From a virus: a stretch of DNA of 28,007 bases. The translations under genes were made by a program, and so were the position numbers. Below are positions 1-8,081 of the stretch, piece after piece; within the stretch, counting starts at the first letter, position 1; each line of letters begins with the position of its first letter. The notes under the pieces are model-generated. The model was not told the DNA's origin. It worked only from the letters and a program-made list of their open reading frames with translations, and made no database searches. The stretch is taken from the IMG/VR virus record IMGVR_UViG_3300030117_004712, positions 5,272 to 33,278 of that record, one strand, 5' to 3'.

Positions 1-56
1 CTAATTTGGGTAATGCAAAAGGGTGTATAGTTACAGTTCTTGTAAGGGAAATGTAA
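1..56 (+). CDS. 3' end of upstream virion gene (partial, possibly major capsid protein)
   Basis: Reading from base 3, an open frame enters from the left edge and stops at TAA 54-56, giving a 17-residue tail ending CIVTVLVREM. It is followed after 3 bases by the next gene. Its position directly before a zinc-knuckle protein and the head-tail connector is where siphoviruses usually carry the major capsid gene, so a capsid C-terminus is the likeliest identity. This rests on gene order only, because too little sequence is visible to recognise a family. Confidence 0.5.
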   Translation, partial: NLGNAKGCIVTVLVREM

Positions 57-59
57 AGA

Positions 60-230
60 ATGTCTTGGGACGAGTTGTTGCAAATAAAAAAAGCAAATAT
101 AGAAATTGCAAATGAAGAGGCGAGGCAAAGACCAAGTTCTTGTCCTGTATGCGGGCAGGCTCCTCTTGATGAAAATCAACAGGGAGTATTGAATTGTCCT
201 ATCGGGGATTTTAGGAGTGATCAAGTATGA
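60..230 (+). CDS. Small zinc-knuckle phage protein (56 aa)
   Basis: An ATG at 60 opens a 56-residue protein. The N-terminal half is a charged helix (WDELLQIKKANIEIANEEA), followed by CPVCG (about residues 28-32) and a single later Cys in NCPIGDF. This resembles half of a treble-clef or zinc-ribbon knuckle. Small proteins with a helical start and a CPxCG element commonly sit between capsid and connector genes in tailed phages, and their function is unknown. Its stop overlaps the next start by 4 bp (ATGA), so translational coupling is likely. I am confident it is a gene and uncertain of any role. Confidence 0.75.
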   Translation: MSWDELLQIKKANIEIANEEARQRPSSCPVCGQAPLDENQQGVLNCPIGDFRSDQV

Positions 231-1060
231 GAATAGACGGAAACAGTTACGGAAATTTAACAACATTGAAAACTCAATTAGGAATCACAGGCACTGGGGA
301 AGATACTTCTCTTTTGCAATCTCTTGAAACGGCATCTCGTTCTATAGACACTTATTGCAAAAGACATTTTTACAGTAAATCCGAAACAAAACAATTTAGA
401 GGTTCAGGTAATCGGCTATTGTTGAATGCTGATTTATTATCTATTACTACATTAACTACATTGAAAGATGATAGAAGTACCGATAAAACTTGGGCCTCAA
501 CAGACTATGAACTTTTTCCACTTGGCGACACAGTATATCCAAAAGAATGGATAGAATTAGCTGATAATACTTCGGCAGGTTCATTCGCCAGTGGTATTAA
601 AAGAGGAGTACAAATAGCAGGTATATTTGGTTACGGTGACGGAACTTCGTCTACTCCTTATCTGTCAGCAACAACAACGAATGATGGAAGTTTTAGTTCA
701 AGTGATACTACATTTACTGCAACTGCGGGAGCAAATTTAAATATTGGGGAAACAATATTAATAGATAGTGAGCAAATGTATATTACAGGGATTTCTTCTA
801 ATACTATAACAATACAAAGAGCCATGAACGGCACTTCTGGGGCAAGTCATAGTACAGGAGCAACTGTTTATGTTTATCAATATCCACAAGAAGTAGTTAA
901 TGCTTGTTATTTACAGGCAGGCCGTGTTTCAAAACGATGGCATACTGCTTATGCAAGTTCGTTAGGAACTCCTGAAATGAGTCCATTTGATGTAAGTACG
1001 GCATTAGACGGAGATGTTCAACGATTATTAAATCCTTATAGAATACAAAGGATAGCATAA
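227..1060 (+). CDS. Head-tail connector (gp6-like / adaptor) with an inserted beta domain
   Basis: This 277-residue protein starts with a helical region of the gp6-like connector type (TSLLQSLETASRSIDTYCKRHFY) and ends with a matching helical section (PQEVVNACYLQAGRVSKRW). These normally build the ring under the portal that joins head and tail. Between them, about residues 150-220, is a Thr/Ser/Gly-rich beta segment (SSDTTFTATAGANLNIGETI, then ITGISSNTITIQRAMNGT) that looks like an inserted surface domain and makes the protein longer than a minimal connector of about 100-200 residues. The start overlaps the upstream stop and the stop shares bases with the next ATG at 1060, as expected for one head-neck operon. 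The assignment combines family resemblance with gene order. Confidence 0.75.
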   Translation: MRIDGNSYGNLTTLKTQLGITGTGEDTSLLQSLETASRSIDTYCKRHFYSKSETKQFRGSGNRLLLNADLLSITTLTTLKDDRSTDKTWASTDYELFPLGDTVYPKEWIELADNTSAGSFASGIKRGVQIAGIFGYGDGTSSTPYLSATTTNDGSFSSSDTTFTATAGANLNIGETILIDSEQMYITGISSNTITIQRAMNGTSGASHSTGATVYVYQYPQEVVNACYLQAGRVSKRWHTAYASSLGTPEMSPFDVSTALDGDVQRLLNPYRIQRIA

Positions 1061-1440
1061 TGAGAATTACTGCTCGTTTTAAAGGCGACAAAGAATTAGA
1101 AAAAAAATTAAAAGATAAAAGTAATGTAAAAAAACCTTTAGAAACATTTTTAGATTTGGCTCGTACTATAGTAACTCGTCAAGTAAAAGAATATTCTCCT
1201 GTAGATACAGGAACTCTTCGTGCAACCTGGACCAGCAATTTGAATGCTAACTCAAAACCTATGACTGCTACTGTGTCGGCAGGAGTGGTTTATGCTTTGC
1301 CCTTGGAAACCAGTGGGTATAGTCCAAGAGGTGACGGAAGAATACCTTTCTTAAGACCTGCTATAGATTATTGGTTAAGAAATAAAGATCAATATTTTAA
1401 AAAATTAGGAGACGACATAGAGAAGAGGTATAAAAAATGA
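1060..1440 (+). CDS. HK97 gp10-like neck / tail-joining protein
   Basis: This 126-residue basic protein carries the hallmark PVDTGTLRATW (about residues 47-57) and a C-terminal FLRPAIDYW, as in HK97 gp10-family neck proteins. The family forms part of the head-tail interface in siphoviruses and lies immediately after the connector, which fits here. It starts on the final base of the connector stop region and overlaps the following gene by 4 bp. The length is typical for the family. Confidence is high for family membership, while its exact place in the particle is inferred. Confidence 0.85.
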   Translation: MRITARFKGDKELEKKLKDKSNVKKPLETFLDLARTIVTRQVKEYSPVDTGTLRATWTSNLNANSKPMTATVSAGVVYALPLETSGYSPRGDGRIPFLRPAIDYWLRNKDQYFKKLGDDIEKRYKK

Positions 1441-1841
1441 GCTTAAAAGGCATCAGGGACGCGGTTCAAACCTCGCTTGATAATATATCAGGCCTGAGAG
1501 TTTATGACACCGTTCCTGACCAAATACAAGAACTTCCTGCAGTTTGGGTAAAACCTAATACAGGCAATTATAATGACACTTTCAGCGATGGCATGACACA
1601 TGAATTTGAATGCACAATTTTAGTTGCTAGAGGTGGAAACCTTGACGAAGTGCAAGATACATTAGATGATTTTTTAGAACCTACAGGAAGTGGCTCAATA
1701 CCAGCATATATACATTCAACAAGTTTGAGTACTCATGGTTCTGATATTTTAGTAACTGGGTACAGGGATTACGGTGGTTTAGAGTTTAATGGAACTCCGT
1801 ATATTGGGGCAAAAGTAGATTTTCAAGTAATGGTTGATTAG
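1437..1841 (+). CDS. Tail completion / tail terminator-like protein
   Basis: This 134-residue protein has an N-terminal helix (LKGIRDAVQTSLDNISGLRVYDTVPDQ) and then alternating beta segments ending in VDFQVMVD, the layout of tail completion (terminator, lambda gpU-like) proteins. Gene order supports this: such proteins sit between gp10-like neck proteins and the tail tube gene. They cap the tail and join it to the head. The start overlaps the upstream stop by 4 bp. No residue-level signature is decisive, so the call relies on length, fold pattern and position. Confidence 0.7.
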   Translation: MSLKGIRDAVQTSLDNISGLRVYDTVPDQIQELPAVWVKPNTGNYNDTFSDGMTHEFECTILVARGGNLDEVQDTLDDFLEPTGSGSIPAYIHSTSLSTHGSDILVTGYRDYGGLEFNGTPYIGAKVDFQVMVD

Positions 1842-1849
1842 GAGTAATT

Positions 1850-2047
1850 ATGACAGAAAAAAGAAAAGATGAGTATTATGAAGTTTTAAAAGGAAGATTG
1901 AAGTTTGATTTTGGTAAAACTGTAGTAAATGTCGGCGATGTTGTTGTGTTAGGCCAAGCTGATATAGACAATGGATATGATATTGATTCCTTAGTGGCAA
2001 CAAAATTTTTGAAAAAAATTAGAAAACCAAGAAAAAAGAAGGAGTAA
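1850..2047 (+). CDS. Small basic-tailed structural-module protein (65 aa)
   Basis: This 65-residue protein has a beta-like core (YYEVLKGRLKFDFGKTVVNVGDVV) and a very basic end (KKIRKPRKKKE). The GKTVVNVGDVV stretch resembles small phage proteins lying next to tail-tube genes whose function is not established. It is preceded by GGAG 5 bp before the ATG and ends 3 bp before the tail-tube start, so it belongs to the same transcript. I do not recognise a named family. Confidence 0.65.
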   Translation: MTEKRKDEYYEVLKGRLKFDFGKTVVNVGDVVVLGQADIDNGYDIDSLVATKFLKKIRKPRKKKE

Positions 2048-2050
2048 TAC

Positions 2051-2803
2051 ATGGCAAGATTAAGTGGAAAAAGTACCGATATATATATTGATACTCATGC
2101 AGTAGAAGGATATGCCAATTCATTCACACTTGGAGTAGATGTTAATTTGCCTGAAGTAACTACATTTGGAGATAGTGCAACAACATTCGTTGAGGGAAAG
2201 CCTACACCAAATTTTAGTATGAATGCTTTTTTTAGTCCTACAGATAATGAATCAGATGAAATAATCAATGATGCTTTGACAGGTACTAGTGAAATATTTT
2301 ATACACCAAGTGGAATGACGATTGGTAATATTGGTTATCATTTTCAAACTAATTTAACTAATAGAGCAATAGAGAATCCAGCAGACGGGGCAACTGCTTT
2401 AAATGTATCAGGTCAAGGAAGTAGTAATTTTGGCCGACATGCTATTTTATATACGGCAGGTTCTACGGCTTTGACAGGCACTGGGGCAGTTTCAGCCTCT
2501 AGAGTAGATACAGGAAGTACATCTATTGTAGGTAGTTTGTCAGCAGGTACAATAAAACGAGCAACATTAAGAGTAACTGCCGTGAGTGGTAGTGGTACTG
2601 CTACAATCAAAGTACAAGATTCGTCATCAAGTGGAAGTGGATATGCTGATTTTGTTGCTTTTTCACAATTTAGTGGAGTAGGAACAGAAACAGTAAGCAC
2701 TACAGATGCTTGTAATCGATATTTACAAATTAATGTTACACAATATAGTGGATTAACGAATTTTAATTGTGTAGTTACATTTGGAGTTGATAGTGGCTCA
2801 TAA
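2051..2803 (+). CDS. Tail tube (major tail)-like protein A with extra C-terminal beta domain
   Basis: This 250-residue protein begins MARLSGKSTDIYID and contains EVTTFGDSATTFVEGKPTP at about residues 35-53, a pattern shared with the next gene. Proteins of this type form the tail tube in siphoviruses. The first about 130 residues are the shared tube-like domain. The remainder (from about GRHAILYTAG) is a Ser/Thr/Gly-rich beta domain with an ATLRVTAVSGSGTATIKVQD core, consistent with a decoration or Ig/carbohydrate-binding-like domain facing outward. It sits between the tail completion gene and the tail chaperone. Whether this copy or the shorter paralogue is the main tube subunit cannot be told from sequence alone. 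Confidence 0.7.
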   Translation: MARLSGKSTDIYIDTHAVEGYANSFTLGVDVNLPEVTTFGDSATTFVEGKPTPNFSMNAFFSPTDNESDEIINDALTGTSEIFYTPSGMTIGNIGYHFQTNLTNRAIENPADGATALNVSGQGSSNFGRHAILYTAGSTALTGTGAVSASRVDTGSTSIVGSLSAGTIKRATLRVTAVSGSGTATIKVQDSSSSGSGYADFVAFSQFSGVGTETVSTTDACNRYLQINVTQYSGLTNFNCVVTFGVDSGS

Positions 2804-2851
2804 TATGTTTATTAAAAATTTTATTTATTTATAAAAAAAGAGAGGTAAAAC

Positions 2852-3259
2852 ATGGCAAGACAAGCGGGTAAGTCAGCAGACTTTAGTTTCAATTCGGTAG
2901 CAATCGAAGATGAATTAAATAATATTACTCAAACTACTGATGTAAATATTGTTGAAGTTACGGCATTTGGAGATGCGGCTGGCACTTTTGTTGAAGGACT
3001 TCCAACAAGTTCTTATTCTTTAAGTGGGTTTTTTGACCCTGCGGCATCGCAAGGAGATGCTACATTATTTACAAGAATAGGAAGTGGAGCGGCAACAGCA
3101 AGTTTTGAAACGACAGGTGCGGCGGCAGGAACGAATGCACCAGTTTATTCAGGCTCTGCATTTGTTTCAAGTTATAGCATATCTTCAGAAGTAGGTGGGG
3201 CAACAACATACACTGCTGACCTACAAGTGAGTGGTGCATTAACTAGAGCAGTAAGTTAA
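2852..3259 (+). CDS. Tail tube (major tail)-like protein B, paralogue of the preceding gene
   Basis: This 135-residue protein begins MARQAGKSADFSFN and has EVTAFGDAAGTFVEGLPTS followed by YSLSGFFDPA, matching the upstream protein across its whole length (EVT.FGD.A.TFVEG.PT, then FF.P). It lacks the extra C-terminal domain. Its length suits a minimal tail-tube subunit, so this may be the principal tube protein and the upstream gene a decorated minor version. A clear GAGAGG ribosome site precedes the ATG. A 48-bp AT-rich spacer separates the two copies; I see no convincing terminator in it. Confidence 0.75.
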   Translation: MARQAGKSADFSFNSVAIEDELNNITQTTDVNIVEVTAFGDAAGTFVEGLPTSSYSLSGFFDPAASQGDATLFTRIGSGAATASFETTGAAAGTNAPVYSGSAFVSSYSISSEVGGATTYTADLQVSGALTRAVS

Positions 3260-3283
3260 TAATTTTTAAACAGAGAGGCAATT

Positions 3284-3754
3284 ATGGAAAAAAAGTTTAA
3301 AATACCTCCTAAGAAAATAGACTCGTCTGATTGTGTTGTTCATATTGGGCAACACATTCAAGACGGGAAAGTTGTAGACAAAGGAGAACCATTTTCAATA
3401 CACGAAAATGAATGGGTAAAAATAATTCCTGTAACTACTATGGGAGAAAGTTTGGCATTAATGAACATCACGACAATAGATACAGAAACTGGGGCCAATG
3501 CTCAAGAATCTTTTGCTGTATTATGCGATTCTTTATCTAAAAGAGTAGTTGATTGGAATTGGACAGGTATCGACGGAGAGCCGATGCCTAAACCGTATAA
3601 AAATCCAAAAGTTTTCAAGGATTTGCAAAATGAAGAACTGATATGGCTTGTAAGTGCAACAGTTGGAGAAACACCAAGTGAACAAAAAAACGAATCAAAA
3701 GACTCGCTGAATACACTCTCGGCGGGAGTAAACAACAACCTCCCGAGTCGTTGA
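3284..3754 (+). CDS. Tail assembly chaperone, short form (gpG-like)
   Basis: This 156-residue protein lies between the tail tube and the tape measure, the invariant position of the gpG/gpGT chaperones that load the tape measure protein before tube assembly. It has a beta-rich N-terminal part (DCVVHIGQHIQDG, FSIHENEWVKIIPV), a helical middle and a low-complexity Ser/Asn/Lys end. At codon 135-136 it carries the slippery heptamer A AAA AAC, and a -1 open frame continues for 85 codons beyond it. The frameshift, rather than motif recognition, makes the chaperone assignment strong. Without the shift, translation ends at TGA 3752-3754. Confidence 0.85.
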   Translation: MEKKFKIPPKKIDSSDCVVHIGQHIQDGKVVDKGEPFSIHENEWVKIIPVTTMGESLALMNITTIDTETGANAQESFAVLCDSLSKRVVDWNWTGIDGEPMPKPYKNPKVFKDLQNEELIWLVSATVGETPSEQKNESKDSLNTLSAGVNNNLPSR

Positions 3755-3948
3755 TAAGTATAATTTGTGACACATTCAGTTGTACTCCAAGTGAGGCTAT
3801 GGAACAAGACCCTACCGTTGTATATGCCGTTTTAGATTATAAAATGGCTGAAAATGTTAAAAGGCAATTTAATGATGATGCTAGTCAAATGTCAGTTGAA
3901 CAAGTTGAATTTATGAAAAGATTAAATGAGGAATTAGAAAATGGCTAA
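3284..3948 (+). CDS. Tail assembly chaperone, frameshifted fusion (gpGT-like, about 221 aa)
   Basis: A -1 slip at 3685-3691 joins 136 codons of the upstream frame to 85 codons ending at TAA 3946-3948. The -1 frame is open from just after TGA 3679-3681, only a few bases before the heptamer. After the shift it reads RIKRLAEYTLGGSKQQPPES and then a helical domain (ISIICDTFSCTPSEAMEQDP, VVYAVLDYKMAENVKRQF). The second domain is typical of the T part of chaperones that contacts tail tube subunits. It could instead start alone at TTG 3751, which overlaps the gpG stop, but that codon has no good ribosome site. The final 8 bases overlap the tape measure gene. Confidence 0.8.
3685..3749 (+). other. 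Programmed -1 ribosomal frameshift signal
   Basis: The heptamer A AAA AAC at 3685-3691 is in phase with the upstream frame (CAA AAA AAC) and is one of the best-known slippery sequences. Nine bases downstream, GACTCG (3701-3706) can pair with CGAGTC (3744-3749). Inside, CGGGAG (3723-3728) can pair with CTCCCG (3740-3745), which partly competes with or stacks on the outer stem. Spacer length and stems are as expected for a stimulatory structure. Efficiency cannot be judged from sequence. Confidence 0.85.
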
Positions 3949-5650
3949 TATAGGCGATTTAAAAGTTTTATTGAGTGCTGATGATAAAGCGTCAGGACAG
4001 ATTCAAAAATCAGCAGGTAAAATAAAACAAAATATAAATCAAATGAAAACCAGTTTTTTAGTATTGGGTGGCATTATCACGGCAACTTTTGCGGCCTCAG
4101 TTAAAGATTTCATGGAAACTGGCGATGAATTGCATAAAATGTCTCTTCGTACAGGAATGGCAGTTGATGCCCTGGACCGTCTTGGATATGTTATGAATTT
4201 ATCAGGTAATTCATTAAAAGATGTTGAAATTTTAGTAAAAATGTTAACAATGAAACTCAATGATTTCAGGGACGGTGGCCTTATGGGTGCCGAGGCGATT
4301 GAAAAACTTGGTATAGAATTTGAAGAACTTGATAAATTAGACACCGAAGGTAAATTACTCAAAATATTTGAAGTTTTGGCCCAAATGGAAGATGAAACTG
4401 TTCAACTAGATGCGGCGATGGCAATATTTGGTAACAAAATGGGTATGACCGTAATTCCTGTAATTGACGCTGGTGTTTTAGCTTTGCATGACATGATTGA
4501 AGAGGCTAGAGAAAATGCCAAAATGACACAAGAACAAGCAGATAAAGCGGCGATATTGACAGATAAGATGTTTGCATTAAAAGAAAGAACTCAGGCAGTA
4601 AGTATAGAAATGGCTGAAAGTTTAACTCCTGCTATGCTCGATATAATTGAAGGTCTTAATGATTTAGTAACTGGTTTAAACAAAGCATCTGAATTTATGA
4701 ACGTCAATATGCCTACTGCGATAGCCGCATTGATAACTTCTATAAATTTATTGAAAGTAGCGGTTATGGCATTAGGACGTCAAGTTACGATAGCAACTTT
4801 CGGCTTGAATTTAGTAGTAGCAGGTTTGATTACTTTTGGGGTATGGCTAATAAGTACTCAAGATAAAGTTAAGAAATTTCAAACATTTTGGAAAAACACT
4901 TGGACTCAAGTTGTAAATACTTGGAAAACTTGGATAAATAATATTATTGAAGGGATAAACAGTTTTACTGATATTTTAGGAATAAAAGCAATTCCTCTTT
5001 TGAAATATGATGTGCCTGATGCCGTGCATACACTTACGGATTCTTGGCGAGTAAATAAAAATGCTACTCAAGAAGTTACTGATTCTTGGAAAAGTAATAC
5101 AGAAACTATGACAGTAGCTCAAGATGTAGCTTTAACAATGACGAACACTTTGTTAGACCAAAACGAAGTATTGAGTGCGAATAGTGGTTGGACTACAACT
5201 GCAACTACTGTTATGGAAGATTTTACTCATGCTCAGGGAGAAGGAACAAAAAAAACACAAAGCCAGACAAAAGCCGTCAACAATTTATCTAATGCTATGA
5301 AAGGATTAAGATCAGCTACAGGTGGAGCAGTTGGTGGTTTAGGTGGTGGCTTAAGTGGAGCAGGTGGTGGTGGTGTGTCTATAGGCCAAATGTATAATGA
5401 TTTTCCAAGTTTACTTGGTCCAGGAGCTCAAGGGGCATACAATGCGGCAGTCGCACAATTATTAAGTAGAAGAAATGGAGGCACTGGTGTTGGTGGTGCA
5501 GTTACAAGTGGCGATATTTCAAATTGGAGAAGTGAACACGGAGCATTTCAAACTGGTGGCATGATTGTAAATACGGTTACTTCGTCAGGGGTAACTAAAT
5601 TGCTAAATGATGCTAACAAAAGAGGTGCCCATGTTGGACAAGCAATGTAA
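3941..5650 (+). CDS. Tail tape measure protein (569 aa)
   Basis: This is the longest gene of the tail module and directly follows the chaperone. The N-terminus (LKVLLSADDKASGQIQKSAGKIK) is typical of tape measure proteins. Next come long helical stretches, a hydrophobic segment at about residues 36-53 and a larger hydrophobic region near 255-310, presumably involved in membrane passage of DNA. From about residue 440 the sequence is Gly-rich (GGAVGGLGGGLSGAGGGGV). At about 1.5 angstrom per residue, a usual rule, it would specify a tail of roughly 85 nm. The start overlaps the chaperone end by 8 bp. No lytic transglycosylase or peptidase motif is visible inside it. Confidence 0.85.
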   Translation: MANIGDLKVLLSADDKASGQIQKSAGKIKQNINQMKTSFLVLGGIITATFAASVKDFMETGDELHKMSLRTGMAVDALDRLGYVMNLSGNSLKDVEILVKMLTMKLNDFRDGGLMGAEAIEKLGIEFEELDKLDTEGKLLKIFEVLAQMEDETVQLDAAMAIFGNKMGMTVIPVIDAGVLALHDMIEEARENAKMTQEQADKAAILTDKMFALKERTQAVSIEMAESLTPAMLDIIEGLNDLVTGLNKASEFMNVNMPTAIAALITSINLLKVAVMALGRQVTIATFGLNLVVAGLITFGVWLISTQDKVKKFQTFWKNTWTQVVNTWKTWINNIIEGINSFTDILGIKAIPLLKYDVPDAVHTLTDSWRVNKNATQEVTDSWKSNTETMTVAQDVALTMTNTLLDQNEVLSANSGWTTTATTVMEDFTHAQGEGTKKTQSQTKAVNNLSNAMKGLRSATGGAVGGLGGGLSGAGGGGVSIGQMYNDFPSLLGPGAQGAYNAAVAQLLSRRNGGTGVGGAVTSGDISNWRSEHGAFQTGGMIVNTVTSSGVTKLLNDANKRGAHVGQAM

Positions 5651-5659
5651 GGAGAATAT

Positions 5660-6469
5660 ATGGCAAACGAATTAAAACATGGAACAGTAGGAACAGAATT
5701 ATCACAAAGTGAATTTGAAGGTGTTGGCCTTCATGTATTTGATTCACAGGCTACAGGGGATATCCCTTATGCCAGTTCTAGTACCCAGTTATCAAGATTG
5801 GCAAAAGGTGCCGATAATACATTTTTACAAATGGGTGGTAGCAATATACCTGAATGGGTACAAGATATTACGGTCCAGGGTGCGAGTGGAAGTGCTATGA
5901 ATCAATATTGGTTTGCTGATGCAGGAGAAGATGCGGCAGATAAATGGCGATGGAGTGTAGCAGACGGTGGGACAATGACACTAGATAGTTTTATAAGTGG
6001 TTCTTATGTTACACATGTAACAGTAACTCCTAACTCTACAGTTGCTAGTTCAAGTGTAACTATTCATGGTACTTTAACTATGGGTAGTACTGCCACTTTA
6101 ACAAATGCAGGATTAGTTGCAGTTGCTAATCAATCTAATATAACAGGATTAGGAACTATTGCTACTGGCACTTGGGAGGCAACTGATGTTGCAGTAGCAC
6201 ATGGTGGCACAGGAGCATCAACATTAACTGCAAATGGAGTTTTAATAGGTAATGGTACATCAGCAATTACATCTGTTGATATGGGTACTAAAGGTCAAAT
6301 ATTAATAGGTGACGGAAGTGGAAATCCGTCAATGTTAACAGTAGGCAGTAATAATCAAGTGTTGACTGCTGATTCATCTGTAACACATGGAGTGAAATGG
6401 GCTGATGCAGGTGGTGGTGGGATTAGTGATGGCAAAGCAATTGCTTATGCTTTAATTTTTGGAAATTAA
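5660..6469 (+). CDS. Tail fibre-like protein with GGTG repeats
   Basis: This 269-residue Ser/Thr/Gly-rich protein has no long helices. Residues about 160-245 contain repeat patterns common in phage fibres: LGTIATGTWEATDVAVAHGG, GASTLTANGVLIGNGTSAIT and KGQILIGDGSGNPSMLTVGS. The HGGTGAST element and alternating beta residues indicate a fibrous trimer, probably at the tail tip or side. It follows the tape measure with GGAG 6 bp before the ATG. The fibre assignment rests on these repeats; its receptor is unknown. Confidence 0.75.
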   Translation: MANELKHGTVGTELSQSEFEGVGLHVFDSQATGDIPYASSSTQLSRLAKGADNTFLQMGGSNIPEWVQDITVQGASGSAMNQYWFADAGEDAADKWRWSVADGGTMTLDSFISGSYVTHVTVTPNSTVASSSVTIHGTLTMGSTATLTNAGLVAVANQSNITGLGTIATGTWEATDVAVAHGGTGASTLTANGVLIGNGTSAITSVDMGTKGQILIGDGSGNPSMLTVGSNNQVLTADSSVTHGVKWADAGGGGISDGKAIAYALIFGN

Positions 6470-6484
6470 TAAAGAGAGGATATT

Positions 6485-6847
6485 ATGGCAACACCAAATT
6501 TAGTAAATGTAGATACAATAACACCGAAGAATAATAGTGCGGTCTTAGCAAATACAAACAGAACAGATATTGTTGATGTTACTGCTGAGTATTGTGCAAA
6601 AGTAAATACACTTTTAATTGGTAATGCAGACGGAACAAATGACGCAACTGTAACTGTAGAAACTTCTAGAGATAATGGTTCAAGTTATGTTGTGTTTGTT
6701 AAGACAGTTAATGTTCCTGCAGGGTCAACATTAAGTATATTACCTGCACCGATATGGTTAGATGAAACTGATTTGTTAGCAGTTACCGCATCTAATGCAG
6801 ATGATATAAGTTATTTTGTGTCATACGAAGAAATGAAGGATAGCTAA
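6485..6847 (+). CDS. Small beta-rich virion-associated protein (120 aa)
   Basis: This 120-residue protein is almost entirely alternating beta pattern (KVNTLLIGNADGTNDATVTV, then YVVFVKTVNVPAGSTLSILP and LDETDLLAVTASNADDISYF). The pattern resembles small jelly-roll or immunoglobulin-like head or tail surface proteins found beside fibre genes in environmental phages. GAGAGG lies 9 bp before the ATG, and the stop is 1 bp from the next start. Function is unknown and a structural role is inferred from context. Confidence 0.6.
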   Translation: MATPNLVNVDTITPKNNSAVLANTNRTDIVDVTAEYCAKVNTLLIGNADGTNDATVTVETSRDNGSSYVVFVKTVNVPAGSTLSILPAPIWLDETDLLAVTASNADDISYFVSYEEMKDS

Positions 6848-6848
6848 T

Positions 6849-8081
6849 ATGAAATATATTGGCAGGCATCCGCAAGAAGGATTTCCTCTTGTTGAGTCAA
6901 ATAGTCTTAGCAGTGCAAGTGTTTTAACACAACAAAATACTTTCATTTCAAAGGGTGATGATACAGGAACAGGTGGGTACGGGCAAAGTGGCATACATCA
7001 CGATATGTATTTGTGTGAAGTTGTAGAAATGAGTAGCAGTGGCGATTCAGATGCAATGAAACATAAATGGATTGACAATAGCGGAAGTGATATAGATGGC
7101 GAGTACAGAAGAGTACAGGCTTATCACAGTTCAACTACAACTAGCAGTGGTTACACAACAAATAATGCAAACTCTTCAAGTCCATATGGACATAACATGG
7201 GAACAGGAATTGGAAATGCAAGTGATGATTCAATAAGTGGGTTTGCTTGGTGGACACCATTCGGATATCAAAAGAGAACAAGGCACAGATTAACAGGTTC
7301 AAATGATGGCGATTATGGTGGTAGTGGCGATTTTTTCCATGTAGACCAAGCAACAATTAGAAAAGATTCATCTTTAGCACATGGATATGAAATTGCTATG
7401 CATAGTGGTTCTAACATGACAGGCGATGTAAGAGTTTATGGAGTACCTAAACATCACAAACATCATAGTGTATGGAATATAAATCAAAGCAATCCATTAA
7501 TGGGTCATGTTGATGATGGATATATTGGCAAAATCCCCAGTGGACAAGGTTGGGTCAAACTAGCTGAGTCAACTGCAAGTGATGGCGATACCAATTTGGA
7601 TTTTCAATCAAAGTTTACAGACGAATATGATACATATCAAATTGTTTTTAGAGATTGTAAACCAAACACAGATGGCGGTAGGAATTTGTTTATGTTATAT
7701 ATGAGTGGTGGTTCGGCGGCAGGGGCATATACCGATTATGATTGTGCATATCATTCAGTTGATTCAAATGGTGGCACAGGCGAAGGTCATGCTCATGACC
7801 AAGCAGATTTGCCAATGTTAGCTAACAATACAGGTAGCAATACAAGAGAACATACAAGTGGATATATGTTACTTTGGCCAAGAGATTCAGCAAAGCAACG
7901 AAAAAATTGGTATTCAACTATGACAGTTATGGAAGATGGAACATACAGGGCAATGGACGGCTTTGTTTCTTATCCTTCAAATACTGCATATGATGGTATT
8001 AGATTTTTTTGGCAAAGAAGTACAACAGTTTACGAATGGGAAAGTGGAACAATTATGTTATATGGATTGAAAAAACAATGA
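6849..8081 (+). CDS. Virion surface protein with C-terminal jelly-roll-like domain (410 aa)
   Basis: The N-terminal half is Ser/Gly/His-rich, with a His cluster (PKHHKHHSVWN) near residue 200. The C-terminal about 180 residues have the pattern SKFTDEYDTYQIVFRDCKP, later GYMLLWPRD and GIRFFWQRS, ending in GTIMLYGLKKQ. This pattern recurs in the next gene (FTSDFNWYEIYMYELQ ... GGAIYIYGYK) and appears to be one conserved beta-sandwich domain used in phage tail or fibre proteins. A host-recognition or decoration role is inferred. The start has no strong ribosome site but is 1 bp after the upstream stop. The stop overlaps the next ATG by 4 bp. Confidence 0.6.
   Translation: MKYIGRHPQEGFPLVESNSLSSASVLTQQNTFISKGDDTGTGGYGQSGIHHDMYLCEVVEMSSSGDSDAMKHKWIDNSGSDIDGEYRRVQAYHSSTTTSSGYTTNNANSSSPYGHNMGTGIGNASDDSISGFAWWTPFGYQKRTRHRLTGSNDGDYGGSGDFFHVDQATIRKDSSLAHGYEIAMHSGSNMTGDVRVYGVPKHHKHHSVWNINQSNPLMGHVDDGYIGKIPSGQGWVKLAESTASDGDTNLDFQSKFTDEYDTYQIVFRDCKPNTDGGRNLFMLYMSGGSAAGAYTDYDCAYHSVDSNGGTGEGHAHDQADLPMLANNTGSNTREHTSGYMLLWPRDSAKQRKNWYSTMTVMEDGTYRAMDGFVSYPSNTAYDGIRFFWQRSTTVYEWESGTIMLYGLKKQ

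Noticed and set aside
2413-2700. Reverse-strand open frames within virion, early and ParB-like genes
   Set aside because: They lie opposite well-supported genes, lack ribosome sites and show no domain pattern. Only the RusA-like gene on the minus strand is convincing.
2804-2851. Terminator between the two tail-tube genes
   Set aside because: The spacer is AT-rich but has no stable stem before a T-run, and the genes appear co-transcribed.
8009-8077. Upstream TTG extension of the second jelly-roll-like protein
   Set aside because: ATG 8078 overlaps the previous stop and restores an N-terminus similar to the neighbour, whereas the extension has no ribosome site.
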